Notes under the pieces: generated by a model | Database searches by the model: none | Told to the model about the DNA's origin: nothing | Seen by the model: only the letters and a program-made list of their open reading frames with translations | Source: Deltaproteobacteria bacterium | Lineage (GTDB): Bacteria > Desulfobacterota > Desulfobacteria > Desulfobacterales > JAUVGT01 | Reading direction: 5' to 3' | DNA length: 19,967 bases | Assembly: GCA_030593645.1 (NCBI GenBank) | Contig: JAUVGT010000027.1 | Span: forward strand, 1-19,967 | Shown here: one piece after another, positions 6,920 through 14,588 of the stretch | Layout: the number at the start of each line of letters is the position of its first letter | Numbering within the stretch: position 1 is the stretch's first letter | Translations under genes and position numbers: made by a program

Positions 6920-8260
6920 ATGAGCGAAGAAAAAAAAGCGAACACTATCATTGACTGTCTCTGTCAAGAAGGATGGGAGGCTTATATCGCGGGCGGAGCC
7001 GCCCGTGATATTATTAACGGTGAAATACCGAATGATTATGATATTGTAACCAATGCTCCTTATGAAGTCATTACCGAATTATTCGCGAAAAGGAAGATGT
7101 CCCTTGTGGGCGCGAGCTTTAAGGTGTGCATTATAGATGGTATTGAAGTCGCGACTTACAGGAAAGATAACTATTTATTAACACCAGGGAGTGTCCCCGG
7201 TGTAGTGGAGGCGAAAACCATACAGGAAGATTTGGCAAGGCGGGATTTAACCATAAACTCAATGGCATTTTGCCCATACAATGGCGACATCGTTGATGAG
7301 TATGGCGGCGTTGAAGATCTGAAAAACCGGATAATCAGATTGACCGGGAATCCTGGTGAAAGAATAATGGAAGATCCGTGCCGTATATTAAGGGCCTGCA
7401 GATTTCTTGCAAAGCTCGAAGGAAGTTTTGATCCCGCGACCTTTGAGGCGCTTAGAAAAAACAGCTTTCTTGTAATGGAAAGGGTTGCACCTGAACGGAT
7501 CAGACTCGAAATTCTAAAAACCATGCAGTATCATAAGCCCAGTATATTTTTTGACGCGCTCCATGAAATCGGCGCGTTAAAATATTTATCCCCGGGTTTT
7601 GAGTTGTGCTATCACCATGATGGCGGTGTGTATCATGGGGAAACTATAGACGAACACATTAAGATGGTTGGGGATTCTCTTTCAAAGCGAAAACCATTAC
7701 TGAGGCTTGCCGGTTTTTGGCATGATCATGGTAAACCGGCTGCTGCGGAATATCGAAATGGGAATGTTTCATTTATACGGCATGCTGTTCTGGGGACAGA
7801 AATCGTGGATCAGGAACTGATAAAATTAAAATTCAGCGTACGGGAAACAGAATTTGTAAAATCAATTGTCAGACACCATATGCGAAATATACATCCCGAT
7901 GACAAACCCAAAACAGTCCGCAAAATGTTAAAAAAGCTAAATGATGACGGTGTTAACTGGAAAGATTGGCTGCAAATCAAGATTGCGGATACAAAAGGGA
8001 ACCTGCAAAAGAAAAACTTAAACCGGAATGAAGTAAAGAAAATTGTATTTAAGATACGTAATGAACTTAAACCGGATTCCAAACAGGCGGTATTGAGTAT
8101 TAAAGATCTGGCTGTGAACGGTGAAGATGTCATGCGTACTCTACACATTAAAGCCGGTCCAAAGGTAGGAAAAGTGTTAAACAAGCTCCTGGACCATGTT
8201 CTGGATACTCCGGAACTCAATACGCGTGAAAAATTAATGAAGTTAATTCCGGAAGGCTGA
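6920..8260 (+). CDS. cca: CCA-adding type tRNA nucleotidyltransferase with HD domain
   Basis: A class II polymerase-beta nucleotidyltransferase of 446 residues. It has the nucleotide-binding AGGAARD (24-30), the two metal-binding carboxylates in NDYDIVT (Asp39, Asp41), the RRDLTINSMA motif (107-116), EDPCRILRACRF (151-162, the EDxxR nucleotide-selecting motif) and an HD phosphohydrolase-like domain (FWHDHGKP, 266-273, with RHH at 318-320). It should add CCA, or only its C or A residues, to tRNA 3' ends. The HD domain would allow phosphatase or phosphodiesterase activity such as removing 2',3'-cyclic phosphates, as shown for E. coli Cca. Because two more nucleotidyltransferases follow on the same strand and an RtcAB system lies nearby, a role in restoring damaged tRNA ends is plausible; CCA-only, A-adding and poly(A) forms cannot be separated by eye. 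Confidence 0.87.
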   Translation: MSEEKKANTIIDCLCQEGWEAYIAGGAARDIINGEIPNDYDIVTNAPYEVITELFAKRKMSLVGASFKVCIIDGIEVATYRKDNYLLTPGSVPGVVEAKTIQEDLARRDLTINSMAFCPYNGDIVDEYGGVEDLKNRIIRLTGNPGERIMEDPCRILRACRFLAKLEGSFDPATFEALRKNSFLVMERVAPERIRLEILKTMQYHKPSIFFDALHEIGALKYLSPGFELCYHHDGGVYHGETIDEHIKMVGDSLSKRKPLLRLAGFWHDHGKPAAAEYRNGNVSFIRHAVLGTEIVDQELIKLKFSVRETEFVKSIVRHHMRNIHPDDKPKTVRKMLKKLNDDGVNWKDWLQIKIADTKGNLQKKNLNRNEVKKIVFKIRNELKPDSKQAVLSIKDLAVNGEDVMRTLHIKAGPKVGKVLNKLLDHVLDTPELNTREKLMKLIPEG

Positions 8261-8377
8261 TCATCACTAATCGGGAGACCATCATCATTAAATAACAATA
8301 TAGCTCAGGATGGGTTATGGTTGATCAGAAATGTATACTCTGGATGTTCAGTCAATCGTGAAAACAGGAAAAAGATA

Positions 8378-9298
8378 ATGAGCAGCATATTTCAGAAATT
8401 GGAAAATAAAAAACTTCTGGAACACCATCCCTCGTTTATCAGCACCGGTGTTCATTATGAGGTCGTAATGGGCTCAGTGGCTTACGGTGTTTCAAGTGAT
8501 GCTTCAGATATGGACGTATATGGGTTTTGTATTCCCCCGAAGGATTTTGTTTTTCCTCATTTGCGAGGAGAGATTCCCGGATTCAGCAAGCCGGGTTCAT
8601 CATTTGAGCAATTTCAGCAGCATCATATTTATGATCAAACGGCATGCGGCGGTAGAGGCAGGGAATATGATATAACCATATATTCGATTATTAAGTACTT
8701 TCGATTATGCATGGAGAATAATCCGAATATGATCGACAGTCTTTTTGTTCCAAGACGCTGCATATTGTACTCTACTCAAACCGGAGAATTGGTTAGAGAA
8801 AACAGGCACCTTTTTCTTCACAAAGGCGCGTGGCATAAATTTAAAGGATATGCCTTTTCTCAGGTACATAAGATGAATACAAAGCAGCCGATTGGAAAGA
8901 GAAAAAAAATTATTGAACAGTTCGGATATGATGTAAAGTTCGCATACCATGTGGTTCGGCTGTTAAACGAAGTTGAGCAGATTTTAACGGAGCACGATCT
9001 TGACCTGGAGAAAAACCGGGAGCAGCTTAAAGCGATACGGCGGGGAGAGTGGAGCAGTGAAAAAATAAAAGAATATTTCGCGTCCAAGGAAAGAGAGCTT
9101 GAATCCCTGTATACTTCAAGCAAACTTTCTCCAATACCCAAAGAATCGGAAATTCAAAACCTTTTACTTAACTGTCTTGAGCACCACTATGGAAGCCTTG
9201 AAGCCTGTATTATTCGGGAAGATGCGGCGATTAAAGCGTTAAAGGATATTGACAAAATTCTGGATCGTTTGGATATCAAAACTAAAATTAAAAGCTGA
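8378..9298 (+). CDS. YcgL/RlaP-type polymerase-beta nucleotidyltransferase (first of two)
   Basis: A protein of 306 residues whose N-terminal third has a nucleotidyltransferase fingerprint: MGSVAYGVSSDASDMDVYGF, that is GS-x-AYG followed by SDxDxxG. The two Asp residues would bind metal. The rest is helical and basic, with no known domain that I recognise. The family (PF10127-like) is close to RlaP, described by comparative genomics as an RNA-ligase-associated nucleotidyltransferase; substrate and activity are unproven. The ATG at 8378 has AGGA 8 nt upstream and is preferred over an in-frame TTG at 8321. It follows the CCA enzyme by 117 bp and precedes a second, diverged member of the same superfamily by 82 bp. 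Confidence 0.78.
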   Translation: MSSIFQKLENKKLLEHHPSFISTGVHYEVVMGSVAYGVSSDASDMDVYGFCIPPKDFVFPHLRGEIPGFSKPGSSFEQFQQHHIYDQTACGGRGREYDITIYSIIKYFRLCMENNPNMIDSLFVPRRCILYSTQTGELVRENRHLFLHKGAWHKFKGYAFSQVHKMNTKQPIGKRKKIIEQFGYDVKFAYHVVRLLNEVEQILTEHDLDLEKNREQLKAIRRGEWSSEKIKEYFASKERELESLYTSSKLSPIPKESEIQNLLLNCLEHHYGSLEACIIREDAAIKALKDIDKILDRLDIKTKIKS

Positions 9299-9380
9299 TT
9301 TAAGATGAACAGAGCCAATACCGACTCCGAATTTCGATTGAGCGCGTTATTATTTCCCCTTGAGGGGACAGGGTGATACT

Positions 9381-10145
9381 ATGAACGTAAAAGAGAAAAT
9401 ACTAACCGGTTTGCGCCGGATAGAAAAGAAGTATAACGTCAAAATTATCTATGCCTGTGAATCGGGCAGCCGGGCCTGGGGATTTCCTTCAGAAGACAGT
9501 GATTACGATGTCCGCTTTATCTATGTCCATCCAAAGGACTGGTATTTAAGTATCGTAGAAAAGCGTGATGTAATCGAGATCCCGGTTGATAACGAACTTG
9601 ATATAAACGGGTGGGATATCCGGAAGTCGCTTTCACTTTTGAGAAAATCCAATGCCCCGATTCTTGAGTGGCTATCCTCACCAATCGTATATATGAAGGA
9701 CGTTAAAATTCTGGCCCCATTGCGAACATTATCTGGAAAAGCATTTTTGCCTGAATCCGTATGCCATCATTACCTGTCCATGGCTAAGAAGATGCTTGAA
9801 AAGATCGAGAATTCTTCAAAGGTCAGAATCAAAACCTACTTGTACGCCATACGGCCTGTGCTTTGCTGCATGTGGATTATCGAGAAGGGAACCCAGCCCC
9901 CTATGCTGTTCGGTACCTTAAAAAAATTATATTTGCCAAAAGGGAAAAGCAGGGAAGAAGTTGACAAACTGCTCATCCAGAAGGCGAAAAGTCTGGAATC
10001 AGATTTAATCGACCATTCCATTGTACTTGATGAGTTCCTTTCAGTAGAAACACAAAAAATAACTGACAATATTCCCAAAAATCCCTTAAAATGTGATGTC
10101 AACAATTTTGACAGTGTGTTTAAAGAGATCCTGGAAAGTGCCTGA
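9381..10145 (+). CDS. YcgL/RlaP-type polymerase-beta nucleotidyltransferase (second of two)
   Basis: A protein of 254 residues with the canonical family start: IYACESGSRAWGFPSEDSDY followed by DVRFIYV (about residues 22-48), holding GS-x-AWG and SDxDxR, then WDIRKSLSLLRKSNAPILEW, a conserved helix of this family. It is closer to the textbook YcgL consensus than its upstream neighbour, so the two are not recent duplicates. It should transfer a nucleotide to an RNA or protein; the target is unknown. The ATG at 9381 with AGGG 7 nt before it is preferred to an upstream in-frame TTG (9360). It may be cotranscribed with the two preceding nucleotidyltransferase genes. Confidence 0.83.
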   Translation: MNVKEKILTGLRRIEKKYNVKIIYACESGSRAWGFPSEDSDYDVRFIYVHPKDWYLSIVEKRDVIEIPVDNELDINGWDIRKSLSLLRKSNAPILEWLSSPIVYMKDVKILAPLRTLSGKAFLPESVCHHYLSMAKKMLEKIENSSKVRIKTYLYAIRPVLCCMWIIEKGTQPPMLFGTLKKLYLPKGKSREEVDKLLIQKAKSLESDLIDHSIVLDEFLSVETQKITDNIPKNPLKCDVNNFDSVFKEILESA

Positions 10146-10367
10146 TCTTAGGGGGCGCGCAAAAATAACTTCATATTTTTTACATCCCGGATTCAGGCCG
10201 GCTTTGCCCGATCCTCAATTGCAAAATTCTCGAAATAGCTCACTTGGATACATAATTTTGTTTTTACAAAAAAATATCCGGGCTGCTGACACGGGGTTGT
10301 CACTCAACTGTTGTATCAAAATACATTGCTCTAAAAACAATAAAATACTATCGCGGGGAGTTTTATC

Positions 10368-11117
10368 ATGGGGAAAAAAATAATCGATGTAAATGAAGCA
10401 GATATCGAAGAAACCGGATTTTTTTGCTATATGAGTAAGAAAAAAACCATAGGGTATAAAAACAAACTGGAATGGCTGAAATCAAGATTTTCAGAAGGGA
10501 TGAAACTAAAAATTCTTGGGGAAGGGAAAAGGGGCGTGATTGAATATATACCCGGAGAACATGCATGGAGGCCAGTCAAAGCAGAGGGCTATATGTTTAT
10601 TCACTGTCTCTGGGTAGTTGGTAAAAGCAAGGGAAACGGGTACGCAAAAGAATTATTGAATGAATGTATAAAAGATGCCAGGAAACTGAAAATGAAAGGC
10701 GTGGCCATGGTCACAAGTGAAAAGGTTTGGCTTATGAGTAAGAAGTTTCTGGTATTGCAGGGGTTTGAATCGGTCGATAAAGCGCCACCCTCTTTTGAAT
10801 TGATGGTAAATAAATTTGATAATTCAAACTTGCCTTCTTTTACCGGAAACTGGGAGAAAAAAGCAGAAAGATTTGGTTCCGGTCTCACTGTTATCCAAAC
10901 AGATCAATGCCCGTACATCGATGACGCGGTAAAACTTGTTTTGGAAGTTGGAAAAGAAATCGATTCCGAATGCAGCATCTGTAAGCTTGAAAGCAGTCAG
11001 GATGTCCGTGATTTAACCCCTTCAGCTTATGGTACATTTAGTATTGTATATAATGGTAGATTGTTGAGTTATCATTATTTAACACGAAAGGATTTATTGA
11101 AGCAAATAGGTAAATAG
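10368..11117 (+). CDS. GNAT acetyltransferase with YoaP-like C-terminal domain
   Basis: A protein of 249 residues. The first 150 residues form a GNAT fold: IHCLWVVGKSKGNGYAKELL (about 79-98) contains the V-x-x-x-x-(R/K)-G-x-G-x-(A/G) acetyl-CoA loop. The C-terminal 90 residues resemble the YoaP-like domain, with a TDQCPYI motif and a thioredoxin-like GTFSIVYNGRLLSYHYLT strand pattern. It probably acetylates a small molecule or protein; the substrate is unknown. A GGGGAG ribosome-binding site lies 7 nt before the ATG. The 222-bp gap before it holds no gene, so it may be transcribed separately from the nucleotidyltransferases. Its stop is 5 bp from the convergent small gene. Confidence 0.77.
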   Translation: MGKKIIDVNEADIEETGFFCYMSKKKTIGYKNKLEWLKSRFSEGMKLKILGEGKRGVIEYIPGEHAWRPVKAEGYMFIHCLWVVGKSKGNGYAKELLNECIKDARKLKMKGVAMVTSEKVWLMSKKFLVLQGFESVDKAPPSFELMVNKFDNSNLPSFTGNWEKKAERFGSGLTVIQTDQCPYIDDAVKLVLEVGKEIDSECSICKLESSQDVRDLTPSAYGTFSIVYNGRLLSYHYLTRKDLLKQIGK

Positions 11118-11122
11118 GTTTG

Positions 11123-11407
11123 CTATTTTGCCTGCCACATTAAATGATCCAGATCTTTTTCCATATTGTTTTCAGGTTCCGATATGGGGCCGGCCCATTC
11201 CCCTTTGTATTCTTCAACGCTGACCGGCTCCTTGTATTCAGACAGGCTCAACTGGGGGACACAAAGTTTTGAATTTACAAATAAAATACGAGGTTTGCCA
11301 CTAATCTGAGATAACGAATTGTCAGTTCGCCTATACCAGTAATTTCCGGCTTCCTGGGGTTTTTCCAATGTCCAGCAGATATTTGATTTTTCCCATGGTA
11401 ATTTCAT
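11123..11407 (-). CDS. Small Trp/Tyr-rich protein of unknown function
   Basis: A 94-residue protein that I do not assign to a named family. Its first half (WTLEKPQEAGNYWYRR) has the 'KP-x-x-x-G-x-YWxR' pattern common in small phage or genome-island proteins that adopt a compact beta fold. It is soluble, without signal or membrane segment. The ATG at 11407 has GGGG 6 nt upstream and is preferred over an in-frame ATG at 11455, which would place the start within a long inverted repeat. It runs convergently to the acetyltransferase gene. Confidence 0.55.
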   Translation of the reverse strand: MKLPWEKSNICWTLEKPQEAGNYWYRRTDNSLSQISGKPRILFVNSKLCVPQLSLSEYKEPVSVEEYKGEWAGPISEPENNMEKDLDHLMWQAK

Positions 11408-11426
11408 AATAAACCCCGTTTTGAGG

Positions 11427-11478
11427 AAAAGCGTAAGAAGCAATCTTCTTTTCATTGAGGTGGACTTCTTACGCTTTT
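11427..11478 (-). terminator. 14-bp inverted repeat, possible end of the arfB/rtc transcript
   Basis: AAAAGCGTAAGAAG (11427-11440) is the exact complement of CTTCTTACGCTTTT (11465-11478), with a 24-nt spacer. The outer base pairs are A-T, so either strand yields a hairpin ending in a short U-stretch. It lies between the last rtc-direction gene (arfB) and the small unknown gene. It could be a weak terminator or a site of protein binding. Confidence 0.4.
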
Positions 11479-11584
11479 GCAGGAGTGGTTCGGTTATTTA
11501 ATAACCGTAATTGAATCATATATCACCGAAATGTGGAAAACAATCCGGGAAACTACTCGATTTTGACTAAGTAGAACTACGCAG

Positions 11585-11611
11585 TTTTTACAGACACTGT
11601 GTATGTAAAAA
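11585..11611. promoter_or_regulatory. 27-bp near-perfect palindrome downstream of arfB
   Basis: TTTTTACAGACAC (11585-11597) and GTGTATGTAAAAA (11599-11611) are complementary at 12 of 13 positions around a single centre base. The surrounding 11480-11757 stretch is AT-rich and gene-free. The symmetry suits an operator, or a terminator for the minus-strand transcript since the arm ends in a T-run. No other feature is seen in this gap. Confidence 0.4.
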
Positions 11612-11757
11612 ACGATGTTATTATAAAAACATAATAATAACATAGACTTACAAAATATTTATAAAATAAATAGCATTCAGTGCGGGTATCGTCTACAAAA
11701 TATTTTATACTATTTTAATGACGGTCTATCCGTATCACCGTAAATTTTAATCTGTCT

Positions 11758-12183
11758 CTACTCATCATGGGGGGACACGGATTTTCTGAGTTTTTTTGTT
11801 TTACTTCTACGCTTTTTGGATTCTAAAATCCTCTTTTTTGATGCATAAGATTGTTTCGTTTTTTTTCTTTTTTTCGGTTTTTCTGCTGCCTGTTTTATTA
11901 ATTCGACAAGCCGATCAACAGCATCCTGCCGATTATGGGTCTGGGTTCGAAAACGCCGGGCATTAATGATCAGGATACCGTTATCGGTAATCCGGTGCCC
12001 CGAAAGCGTTTTTAAACGGGCACGAACATCATCCGGAAGTGATGGTGAATTTTTTACATCAAAACGGAGCTGAACCGCGGAGGAGACCTTGTTAACGTTC
12101 TGGCCGCCCGGTCCGGAAGCACGGATAAAATCGAATTTTAGTTCATTCTCATCAATTGAAATTTCTGCTGAAATGTTAATCAT
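11758..12183 (-). CDS. arfB: Alternative ribosome-rescue peptidyl-tRNA hydrolase ArfB (YaeJ)
   Basis: A protein of 141 residues, the usual ArfB length. The GGQ catalytic loop is in ASGPGGQNVNKVSSAVQLRF (residues 23-42), typical of class I release-factor-like domains. The C-terminal 40 residues are strongly basic (KPKKRKKTKQSYASKKR...), the tail that enters the empty mRNA channel of stalled ribosomes. It should release nascent peptides from non-stop ribosomes without needing a stop codon. It lies 52 bp after the split unknown gene on the same strand as slipin, rtcA and rtcB, so it can be part of that transcript. RNA cleavage that calls for RtcAB also makes truncated mRNAs, which gives a functional reason for the arrangement (inference). 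Confidence 0.93.
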   Translation of the reverse strand: MINISAEISIDENELKFDFIRASGPGGQNVNKVSSAVQLRFDVKNSPSLPDDVRARLKTLSGHRITDNGILIINARRFRTQTHNRQDAVDRLVELIKQAAEKPKKRKKTKQSYASKKRILESKKRRSKTKKLRKSVSPHDE

Positions 12184-12235
12184 GCTATATATTTCCGATA
12201 TAATGGTTTATATTATTGTTTAAATTACAGTATGA

Positions 12236-12721
12236 TTAATCGAGAAACACAACATTACTTCCTCGTATTTCACCATTGACTGCTACCCTGTACCAATGCC
12301 TTAAAATCAGGGTTTTATGATCAGGGTGACGGATCCATCCACGAACGTACAATGCGGGATCCCGGGTCATACGATTCCAACTCCAGGACTTTGCCTTGGG
12401 ATGTTTTCTGATATAACGACGTTTTTCGTTTTCAGTCAATCCCGCTGCAAGCCTGGTTCTTTCATTGATATCTTTGACCCTGGAGGCAAAAACCTGAACC
12501 GTGTAGACTGTAGTGCCGCCAACAATATATGCTTCCTGTGCCCGGTGAGGCTTATTGCCTGCTCTTACATTTGAAAGCATTATCGGTTCACCGCCTTTTG
12601 GGCGCAGGATCATCGCTTCCTTAACACTGAACCCTTCGACAGGAACAAAAAACCATTCCCCCTGCCGTTTGAATCCTTTGTTTTTACGGCGATGAAGCTG
12701 TCGTTTTTTAACATGATGCAT
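12236..12721 (-). CDS. Unknown protein, C-terminal half of a split reading frame
   Basis: A 161-residue stretch starting at MHHVKKRQ. It is rich in Arg, His and Trp, with conserved-looking blocks KRQGEWFFVPV, KPHRAQEAY, HPKAKSWSWNRMTRDPALYV and RGWIRHPDHKTLILRHWYRV. It is in exactly the same frame as the ORF at 12749-13105; only one TAA and nine codons (P E L A V W S Q K) lie between its Met and that stop. From memory, full-length bacterial proteins of about 300 residues join a GHDER-(W/F)F block to a RQGEWFF block with no break, so this looks like the second half of one gene. Translation of this part alone would need the ATG at 12721, which has no clear ribosome-binding site. The function is unknown; position between rtcB and arfB suggests an RNA-related job. 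Confidence 0.6.
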   Translation of the reverse strand: MHHVKKRQLHRRKNKGFKRQGEWFFVPVEGFSVKEAMILRPKGGEPIMLSNVRAGNKPHRAQEAYIVGGTTVYTVQVFASRVKDINERTRLAAGLTENEKRRYIRKHPKAKSWSWNRMTRDPALYVRGWIRHPDHKTLILRHWYRVAVNGEIRGSNVVFLD

Positions 12722-12748
12722 TTTCTGAGACCATACCGCCAGTTCGGG

Positions 12749-13105
12749 TTATAATGCCTGCTTGGCAGCAAGTACGTTGCTGACTGTTCGGCGCGGTACC
12801 TGGGCCGCAAAAAATTCTCTTTCATCATGGCCGCAAAGCGTTTTAATGACTTCAGGATCCGGAGAAGTTCTGGCATTAAAGACTTTTGCCATTAGTAAAA
12901 GGTGGCGGTCTTTGGCCTGAACATCAGGCACAATAATATCTACTGTACCGCGAGTCCGGATGTCAAATATTTCTCCTTTTTTATCATTGATTACATCAAC
13001 GACATTATTACTGTTTTTATTATTTGCAGACCGGTCTGCAAGCCCGGAAAACATAACCCGTGCACCGATCATTTCAAATTTGTTTTTAATTATTTCTTTA
13101 TCCAA
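12749..13105 (-). CDS. Unknown protein, N-terminal half of a split reading frame
   Basis: A stretch of 118 residues from the TTG at 13105, chosen because AAAGAGGTG lies 5 nt upstream; an earlier in-frame TTG at 13135 lacks such a site. It reads KFEMIGARVMFSGLADRS, then VDIIVPDVQAKDRHLLLMAK, then LCGHDEREFFAAQVP and ends LAAKQAL-stop. The PDVQAKDRHLLL and GHDER-(W/F)F blocks look like conserved motifs of a widespread but uncharacterised bacterial family. The stop is a lone TAA in frame with the next ORF. The gene follows rtcB by about 200 bp, a gap filled with hairpins. It may be a recent pseudogene, a true two-chain version, or a recoded stop; the ordinary codon use on both sides argues against old decay. 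Confidence 0.6.
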   Translation of the reverse strand: MDKEIIKNKFEMIGARVMFSGLADRSANNKNSNNVVDVINDKKGEIFDIRTRGTVDIIVPDVQAKDRHLLLMAKVFNARTSPDPEVIKTLCGHDEREFFAAQVPRRTVSNVLAAKQAL

Positions 13106-13185
13106 TTGTTCACCTCTTTCTATAAGCGGCTCCAAAACTTCCCATCAGGTCCAATTTTTGCTCCACCTTGAACGTAAACCTTGTT

Positions 13186-13304
13186 GGTAGTTTTGAAACC
13201 ACCTAAAAAAATATTTAGATTATAACTCTATCCTCTAATCAGAAAAAGGTTTCTGTTCAGAGGCGGCCAGCGTTGAATGATTTATTTCGTGGTTTCTAAT
13301 CATT
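13186..13304 (-). other. Three hairpins in the gap downstream of rtcB
   Basis: Read as minus-strand RNA there are three stem-loops: AATGATT/AATCATT (13276-13304, directly after the rtcB stop), a two-tier stem CCTCT/AGAGG with inner AGAAA/TTTCT (13232-13263), and GGTGGTT-TCAA-AACTACC (13186-13203). The last one includes a pair that is G-U only in the minus-strand RNA. They could be processing or mRNA-stability elements. Confidence 0.45.
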
Positions 13305-13309
13305 TCATT

Positions 13310-14515
13310 TTATCCCTTCACAACGCCAAGCGGTCTAAGCTTCACAATTGGCTTGATCAGATCAAGTTCTGATTTAATAACCGCATCAATATCTTTATAT
13401 GCCTGGGGGGCTTCACCCAGATCGTATAATCCTTTGGTTTTACCTCTTTTTACTTTTTTCCATCTGTCGTATACGATTCCATCCATGGCCCGGTCACATT
13501 CTTCAGGTGTCAGGTTCTGGGTGGCCTGGTTTCTTCCCATTACTCGTCCGGCACCATGGGAACAGGACATAAAGGATTCCGCGGTACCCAGTCCTTCAAC
13601 AATATATGAAAATGAGCCCATGGAACCGGGGATAATTCCGGTCTCGTTCACTTTTGCTGACGTTGCGCCTTTTCTGTGCACCCAGACATTCTCACCAAAA
13701 TGGTTTTCGAGGGCCGCGTAATTATGGTGAATATTAATGGGCGCATTGAAAGTCACATTGCTGAAAATAGAGGAGAATGCTTCCATAAAGCGGTTCATGA
13801 TTCTCCGCCTGTTTTCTTTTGCATAGGATAGCGCGAAATTCATGTCTCGAATATAGCCCTGTCCTTCCCTGCTGTTAACCGGAAGAAATGCCAGATCTTT
13901 ATTCGGAATAACGGAGTAATATTTGCGGTTCAATTCAATGGCAACTGAATGATGATGTCTTGCGATGACATTTCCAAGATGCCTTGACCCTGAATGAATC
14001 ATCAGCCATACAAATTCATCATCCCCATCCTGGATCTCAATAAAATGGTTTCCACCTCCAAGAGTTCCAAGGTTTCGGCTCGCCAGATCGCCCACATGGT
14101 CTGTAAACCACCCCGTTTCATGGAATTCTTCAATATCTTCATCAATGCCTTCCCATGTTTGCGGTTTTTTATGAGCGTGTCCTTCTCCGCACGGAACAAA
14201 CGTTTTCACGAGGGTTACGATTTCACGCAGCTGTTCTTTTGTGACTCCGGAAGCCAGAATATCCGTCTTAACCGCTCCCATACCGCATCCAATATCAACT
14301 CCCACGGCATTCGGGATAACCGCGTTTTTGCATCCAATCACTCCTCCGATAGGCATTCCATAACCCTGATGGCAGTCGGGCATTAGAGCCACGTGGCGAA
14401 ATACAACCGGATGCATGGCAAGATCAGAGGCCTGAGCCCATGCCCTTTCTTCGATATCTTTGCACCATGATTTGATCGGCACTTTAAATTTATCTTCATT
14501 TTTTACCCATTCCAT
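13310..14515 (-). CDS. rtcB: RNA-splicing ligase RtcB
   Basis: A protein of 401 residues, close to E. coli RtcB. It joins 2',3'-cyclic phosphate or 3'-phosphate ends to 5'-OH ends using GTP and Mn2+. Visible active-site residues: GVDIGCGMG (Asp74, Cys78), CGEGHAHK, GGGNHFIE (His157), HSGSRHLG (His174), NIHHNYA (263-264) and SCSHGAGRVMGR, whose His320 is the residue that is guanylylated. The start at 14515 (MEWVKNEDKF) follows GGAGGAG at good spacing; an in-frame ATG at 14560 would add 15 unlike residues. It lies 73 bp after rtcA on the same strand, within the transcript expected from the -24/-12 promoter near 17760. No archease gene is found in the window. Confidence 0.97.
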   Translation of the reverse strand: MEWVKNEDKFKVPIKSWCKDIEERAWAQASDLAMHPVVFRHVALMPDCHQGYGMPIGGVIGCKNAVIPNAVGVDIGCGMGAVKTDILASGVTKEQLREIVTLVKTFVPCGEGHAHKKPQTWEGIDEDIEEFHETGWFTDHVGDLASRNLGTLGGGNHFIEIQDGDDEFVWLMIHSGSRHLGNVIARHHHSVAIELNRKYYSVIPNKDLAFLPVNSREGQGYIRDMNFALSYAKENRRRIMNRFMEAFSSIFSNVTFNAPINIHHNYAALENHFGENVWVHRKGATSAKVNETGIIPGSMGSFSYIVEGLGTAESFMSCSHGAGRVMGRNQATQNLTPEECDRAMDGIVYDRWKKVKRGKTKGLYDLGEAPQAYKDIDAVIKSELDLIKPIVKLRPLGVVKG

Positions 14516-14539
14516 GGTATTTCTCCTCCACGAGTATTT

Positions 14540-14574
14540 TCTGTAAAACAGATAAGGCATACCTGCTCTATGCC
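14540..14574 (-). other. Two small hairpins in the rtcA-rtcB gap
   Basis: GGCATA/TATGCC with a 7-nt loop (14556-14574) and TCTGT/ACAGA with a 3-nt loop (14540-14552) occupy most of the 73-bp spacer. The second one lies just before the rtcB ribosome-binding site. Confidence 0.4.
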
Positions 14575-14588
14575 CGCCATGAAGGTTT

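Noticed and set aside
7810..8298. A 162-residue open frame antisense to the CCA enzyme
   Set aside because: It is the complement of a conserved coding region, rich in Ser/Phe as expected of antisense translation.
12610..12876. An 88-residue frame bridging the two halves of the split gene by frameshift
   Set aside because: The two halves are already in the same frame, so an in-frame stop explains the break; this third frame has no similarity to the motifs on either side.
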